This document shows, in pieces, positions 60,747 through 64,000 of a stretch of 64,000 nucleotides of DNA. Under the pieces are notes generated by a model. The model had not been told where the DNA came from. It worked only from the letters and a program-made list of their open reading frames with translations, and made no database searches. This stretch comes from Chryseobacterium sp. (lineage in GTDB: Bacteria; Bacteroidota; Bacteroidia; Flavobacteriales; Weeksellaceae), in NCBI GenBank assembly GCA_031286615.1, contig JAITUA010000015.1, forward strand, positions 186,001 through 250,000, given 5' to 3'. Within the stretch, counting starts at the first letter, position 1; each line of letters opens with the position of its first letter. Both the position numbers and the translations under genes were made by a program.

Positions 60747-61313
60747 ATGGAGGAGATCATTCAGGAAGATAAAAAGGTATTTCTTTACCTTAATAATTTG
60801 GGCGATTCATCTTTCGACCAGTTTTGGATGCTGATTTCAAGTACCTGGATCTGGGTACCTCTTTATATTATTTTTCTTTATTTTTTATACAAAAATTATC
60901 AATTAAGAACTTTAGTTTTTATTCTCATATTTATTGGGCTGGGGGCTGTTGTTTCCGATCAGCTGGCCAATGTTTTCAAATATGGGGTAGCGAGGTTAAG
61001 GCCTTGCCATGACCCTACTTTGGAGCATCATATGAGGATTGTGAAATGTGGCGGACAGTTTGGGTTTTATTCGGCTCATGCTTCCAATACCTTCTTTTTG
61101 GCAACTTATTTAGGTATTTTACTGAAAAAGAAGATTAAATGGTTTCCTTATGCTATATTTGCATGGGCTCTGGTTGTTTCGTACAGCCGAATCTATTTAG
61201 GAGTGCATTTCCCAATTGATATTTTGGTGGGGGCGTTTGTTGGATCTTTATTGGGAGTGATATTTGGTGCACTCGCCAAAAAAGTGATCAATAAACAAAC
61301 CATAACCTCATGA
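60747..61313 (+). CDS. PAP2-family membrane phosphatase
   Basis: A 188-aa protein with about five to six helices and the three PAP2 motifs: K78-x6-RP (KYGVARLRP), YSAHASN with His111 (SAHA in place of PSGH), and SRIYLGVHFPID with Arg148, His154 and Asp158. Expected to dephosphorylate undecaprenyl diphosphate or phosphatidyl phosphates at the outer face of the inner membrane. Linked in an operon to the TatA-type gene (2-nt gap) and the TPR gene (4-nt ATGA overlap). Confidence 0.92.
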   Translation: MEEIIQEDKKVFLYLNNLGDSSFDQFWMLISSTWIWVPLYIIFLYFLYKNYQLRTLVFILIFIGLGAVVSDQLANVFKYGVARLRPCHDPTLEHHMRIVKCGGQFGFYSAHASNTFFLATYLGILLKKKIKWFPYAIFAWALVVSYSRIYLGVHFPIDILVGAFVGSLLGVIFGALAKKVINKQTITS

Positions 61314-62122
61314 AAAAAACTTTATTATTAGTAACTTCCCTTTGTTTTTCCCTTAATTTTTTTGCCCAGGATAAAAAGCTGGCCGCAGACTGTTTTAACA
61401 AAGCTGATTATAAGTGTGCTGAAGAGCAGTACTTAAAGCTGGCTGAGAAAGAACAGATTCAAAAATTTCAGTCGGAATATTATGATTATCTCGGGACGGC
61501 TCAGAGAAGGCTGGGAAAGACCACTCAGGCTTTTAAATCTTATGATTCTGCATTAAAAGCAAACCCTATGTCGGTTTCTGTGTATGTGAACCTTTCATCG
61601 CTTTACAGCCAGAAAGGAAACAAAATAAAAGCACTGGAATATGTAGAAAAAGGATTGAAAGTGAATCCTGAAACTCCGGATTTATACCTTACCCGTTCCA
61701 AAATCTACGACAGCCAGGGAAAAAAGGATCTTGCCATCAAAGATCTTAATCAGATTCTGACTTTTGCACCTGATAATATTTTTGCAAAAACAGGACTGGC
61801 CAATCTGAAAAAAAATAATGGTGATCTGGATGGTGCTTTAAAAGATTACAATACACTTATTTCTGAAAAACCTGAATCATTGCTTTACAACGGCCGAGCT
61901 GATGTATATTTTAAAATGAAAAAATATAAAGAAGCACTTACAGACGCCAATAAAGCCATTTCCATAGATCCGAAATTTGCGCAATCTTATGTAAGTAAAG
62001 CCATGATTTTAATGGATACTTCTAAACTTAAAGAAGCATGCGTAAATCTTGATAAAGCGGTTGCTTTAGGTTATGAAAAGGCGGTGCTGACGGATTCTTA
62101 TGCTAAATGTGGCAAGAAATAA
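61310..62122 (+). CDS. Exported TPR-repeat protein
   Basis: A 270-aa protein with a signal peptide (LLLVTSLCFSLNFFAQ) and six or so tetratricopeptide repeats spanning most of the chain (for example YYDYLGTAQRRLGKTTQAF; VNLSSLYSQKGNKIKALEYV; ALTDANKAISIDPKFAQSYV). The last unit ends in CVNLDKAVALGYEKAV. Likely periplasmic scaffold; partner unknown. Start overlaps the PAP2 stop by four bases, so coupled translation with it is expected. Confidence 0.87.
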   Translation: MKKTLLLVTSLCFSLNFFAQDKKLAADCFNKADYKCAEEQYLKLAEKEQIQKFQSEYYDYLGTAQRRLGKTTQAFKSYDSALKANPMSVSVYVNLSSLYSQKGNKIKALEYVEKGLKVNPETPDLYLTRSKIYDSQGKKDLAIKDLNQILTFAPDNIFAKTGLANLKKNNGDLDGALKDYNTLISEKPESLLYNGRADVYFKMKKYKEALTDANKAISIDPKFAQSYVSKAMILMDTSKLKEACVNLDKAVALGYEKAVLTDSYAKCGKK

Positions 62123-62214
62123 ATTGAAATTTACAACCCTATTATTTAATTAAATCCAAACTAAAATACCAAACTCTGGTTTAACTGTTTTAAAAACGAA
62201 TAAAGAAAAGAGAG

Positions 62215-62667
62215 ATGCTGAATATTGTTCTTGTAGAACCTGAAATACCGAATAACACAGGAAATATCGGAAGATTATGTGTAGGAACCGAAAGCCGGTT
62301 GCATTTGATTCACCCATTTGGATTTGTAATTAATGATAAAAACCTGAAGCGTTCCGGACTGGATTACTGGGTGCATCTCGATGTTTCTGAATATGCAGAT
62401 ATTGAAGAGTGGATACAGCAGATCCCTGATAAATCCCGCGTTTTTTTAATGAGTTCACATGCTGAAAAATCATATTTGGAAACCGATTTTCAGGATGGAG
62501 ATTGGCTGGTGTTCGGAAAAGAGAGTGTAGGCCTGAGTAAAGAGGTTCTGGACCGTTTTGAAAATCATCTGACCATTCCTATGTCTAAACTGATCAGGAG
62601 TTTTAATATCGCCAATTCCGTTGCTTTTGTAGTGGGTGAAGCGAAAAGGCAGATTGGCCTGAAATAA
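62215..62667 (+). CDS. trmL: tRNA (cytidine(34)-2'-O)-methyltransferase
   Basis: A 150-aa SPOUT-fold enzyme. Signatures of the TrmL group: LVEPEIPNNTGNIGRLC at the N-terminus, LVFGKESVGLS for the knot, and the SAM-binding IPMSKLIRSFNIANSVAFV at the C-terminus. It methylates the wobble base of tRNA-Leu in the cytoplasm. 92 nt after the TPR gene; a terminator follows. Confidence 0.94.
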   Translation: MLNIVLVEPEIPNNTGNIGRLCVGTESRLHLIHPFGFVINDKNLKRSGLDYWVHLDVSEYADIEEWIQQIPDKSRVFLMSSHAEKSYLETDFQDGDWLVFGKESVGLSKEVLDRFENHLTIPMSKLIRSFNIANSVAFVVGEAKRQIGLK

Positions 62668-62687
62668 ATTCAATAAATAAAATGAGG

Positions 62688-62732
62688 CTGTCTCAAAAGT
62701 CAAAGCTATTTGATTTTTGAGACAGTTTTTTT
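62688..62732 (+). terminator. Terminator between trmL and rlmH
   Basis: An 11-bp stem CTGTCTCAAAA / TTTTGAGACAG with further pairing in the loop and seven T. Confidence 0.9.
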
Positions 62733-62735
62733 GGA

Positions 62736-63209
62736 TTAATCGTTATGATAAGGTTTACCCTGTAAAATCTGATCAGCGCGGTAAAGCTGCTCAACAATAA
62801 ACAGGCGGATCATCTGGTGGGTAAAGGTCATTTTAGATAAAGACATTTTTTCATTCGCTCTGCTGTACATTTCTTCAGAAAAGCCATAAGCGCCTCCAAT
62901 CAGGATATGTACTTTTTTCACAGAAGAATTCATCCAGGTATCAATTTTCTGCGAAAATTCACGGCTGGTAAACTGTTTCCCTTTTTCATCAAGAATTACT
63001 ACCAGATCATTTTTATCAATATGATTTAAAAACAATTTGGCTTCTTCCTTTTTAAGAAGATCAGGAGATAGGTTTTTAGCGTTTTTGACATCCGGAATTT
63101 CAGTGATTTCAAAATTCCAGTGTTTAGGTAAACGGTTAAGGTAGTAATTAATTAAAGACGTAATTTCCTTATCGTCTGTTTTACCGATACAAAGTAAACT
63201 GATTCGCAT
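62736..63209 (-). CDS. rlmH: 23S rRNA (pseudouridine(1915)-N3)-methyltransferase
   Basis: A 157-aa SPOUT enzyme of standard RlmH length: LLCIGKTDDKEI at the start, LVVILDEKGKQFTSREFS, the knot IGGAYGFSEEM, and the C-terminal TFTHQMIRLFIVEQLYRADQ with HNYPYHKE-type ending (here QGKPYHND). It modifies helix 69 of the mature ribosome. Converges with trmL; both act on RNA, but they are separately transcribed. Confidence 0.96.
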   Translation of the reverse strand: MRISLLCIGKTDDKEITSLINYYLNRLPKHWNFEITEIPDVKNAKNLSPDLLKKEEAKLFLNHIDKNDLVVILDEKGKQFTSREFSQKIDTWMNSSVKKVHILIGGAYGFSEEMYSRANEKMSLSKMTFTHQMIRLFIVEQLYRADQILQGKPYHND

Positions 63210-63375
63210 TGTAAGAAGTTTCAGGTAGCAAAGATAGGGCTTCGGGGAGGAAAGTTCAAAGTTTTGGGTTGAATGTTGCAGGTTGTTTTTGTTGTAGGTT
63301 TCTAGTTGCTGGTTGTTAGTTTCTAGTTATTAGGTCTATTTAGGCTATTATTATCTTGTTTCTTTAATATCCTTC

Positions 63376-63452
63376 AAAAAATTTCACCATTCACTTGCGA
63401 AGCAAAATTCACTATTGACTTGAATAAACCTTCATTACTATTTCACAGAATC
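63376..63452 (-). repeat. Right arm of a 77-nt inverted repeat
   Basis: Reverse complement of 60117-60193 with about four differences; contains CACTTGCGAAGCAAAATTCA and TGAATAAACCTTCATTACTA. With the left arm it brackets the tat-PAP2-TPR-trmL-rlmH block. Confidence 0.9.
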
Positions 63453-63527
63453 CCACTACCTTCTATCTGCCACCTAATTCCTGCGACCTATCATCTTTTA
63501 TCTTTTCCCCATTTAATTTAATTCCCC

Positions 63528-63535
63528 TACATTTG
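63528..63535 (+). promoter_or_regulatory. Promoter -7 box for the yihY-type gene
   Basis: TACATTTG, 20 nt before the ATG. Confidence 0.5.
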
Positions 63536-63555
63536 TATAAAGACAAAACAGATCG

Positions 63556-64000
63556 ATGAGTGTAAAAGTTCCAAAATTTATTTTGAAGATTCAAGAGTTT
63601 TTTGACAGCATCCATATTCCTGTTTTAGGAATATCGCTTTGGCAGATGTTTCAGATCTATATCTCCGGGATTTTCAAAGGAAAAATTGGTAGAAAGGCGG
63701 CGGCTATTTCCTGGAGTTTTACCATAAGTCTTTTTCCCTTTATTCTGTTTCTTCTTTCCGTTTTACCCTATATGCCGCATTATGATAAACTGCAGTTCTA
63801 TATTTTTGATGTACTGATGCATAATGTGTTCCCTTCAAATATGGAAGGTGATGTAAGAGGATATATTGAAAGCAATATTATTCCAAATATGAGGGGAATC
63901 AGTAATCTGACCATTGTTCTTGCGCTTGTTTTTGCTACAAATGGTACATTCTCTCTGATTAATGGTTTTAATGAAAATACGGATGAAAAACTGAGTGATG
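63556..64000 (+). CDS. YihY/BrkB-family membrane protein, cut by the window end
   Basis: The frame opens at ATG 63556 and runs off the end, giving 148 residues of a protein that is usually about 280-330 aa. After a soluble start (MSVKVPKFILKIQEFFDSI) come the family features: GRKAAAISWSFTISLFPFIL with the first long hydrophobic stretch, then LSVLPYMPHY, a loop, and LTIVLALVFATNGTFSLINGFN. YihY/BrkB proteins are multi-helix inner-membrane proteins; the old ribonuclease BN label is not supported. Function unclear. Start chosen by the upstream promoter box. Confidence 0.88.
   Translation, partial: MSVKVPKFILKIQEFFDSIHIPVLGISLWQMFQIYISGIFKGKIGRKAAAISWSFTISLFPFILFLLSVLPYMPHYDKLQFYIFDVLMHNVFPSNMEGDVRGYIESNIIPNMRGISNLTIVLALVFATNGTFSLINGFNENTDEKLSD

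Larger units (their letters stand above)
63210..63555. other. Spacer holding word-like text and the right arm of the inverted repeat
   Basis: Contains TTGTAGGTTTCTAGTTGCTG and GGTTGTTAGTTTCTAGTTAT (63291-63332), the 77-nt arm at 63376, CCACTACCTTCTATCTGCCA (63453-63472), and the yihY promoter at its right end. No ORF. Confidence 0.6.

Noticed and set aside
60117-63452. Composite transposon bounded by the inverted repeat
   Set aside because: No transposase, no target duplication, and the enclosed genes are ordinary core genes; a pair of dispersed elements is simpler.

Overview
This is an AT-rich, gene-dense chromosomal window from a member of the Bacteroidota. It most resembles Chryseobacterium or a close relative in the Weeksellaceae. 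The signs are Bacteroidota-type promoters (TTG, about 20 nt, TAnnTTTG), a single-chain SecDF, SusB-type GH97 and GH13 glycosidases, a CarboxypepD_reg/TonB-dependent barrel protein, type IX secretion sorting domains on a subtilase and a sugar dehydrogenase, many SPII lipoproteins, and a Chryseobacterium-style bacteriocin-like peptide. The genus is inferred; no rRNA, tRNA, integrase, transposase or CRISPR array was seen.

Layout. 0-7 kb: starch/maltose use (a cut GH97, then a GH13-NTF2-like-sugar MFS unit), interrupted by a fatty acid hydroxylase/sterol desaturase gene. 7.2-8.7 kb: pirin, an FMN reductase, and a short promoter-to-terminator transcript. 8.8-15.2 kb: purine biosynthesis (purM, purN, purH, purD, guaA). 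15.2-18.2 kb: three AT-rich unknown genes, a GNAT-nitrilase fusion and a Cys-Pro-rich bacteriocin-like peptide. 18.4-24.4 kb: ABC1 kinase, a DEAD-type helicase, TPR and SGNH secreted proteins, and lipoproteins. 24.6-28.3 kb: a YqhD-like alcohol dehydrogenase, an HxlR regulator divergent from a dihydrolipoyl dehydrogenase with a clear operator, then a 236-bp tandem duplication. 28.3-31.3 kb: a five-gene minus-strand unit (Crp/Fnr, peptide deformylase, three envelope unknowns). 31.5-39.2 kb: PEP carboxylase, a T9SS subtilase, and a sugar-nucleotide group (DegT aminotransferase, membrane protein, galE, cytidylyltransferase). 39.2-45.3 kb: outer-membrane barrel receptor, mltG, dapF, an Asn/Gly-rich lipoprotein and pnuC. 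45.4-54.3 kb: amino acid permease, Asp-box protein, hemN, a PQQ sugar dehydrogenase-like protein and secDF. 54.7-64 kb: two surface proteins, a TetA-like MFS, an arylamine N-acetyltransferase, a lipoprotein, then tat-PAP2-TPR-trmL-rlmH and a cut yihY.

Most genes are housekeeping or envelope functions. The less ordinary signals lie between genes. They are families of dispersed repeats, one of which follows the 3' ends of four genes in sense orientation; a 77-nt inverted repeat bracketing the tat-rlmH block; an HxlR palindrome laid over the lpdA promoter; a hairpin-rich purN-purH leader; a small autonomous transcript before purM; and promoters so close to start codons that the mRNAs may be leaderless. 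Several start codons were moved from TTG/GTG to downstream ATG codons on signal-peptide or promoter evidence. Promoter, operator and RNA calls are by eye and need experimental or comparative support.
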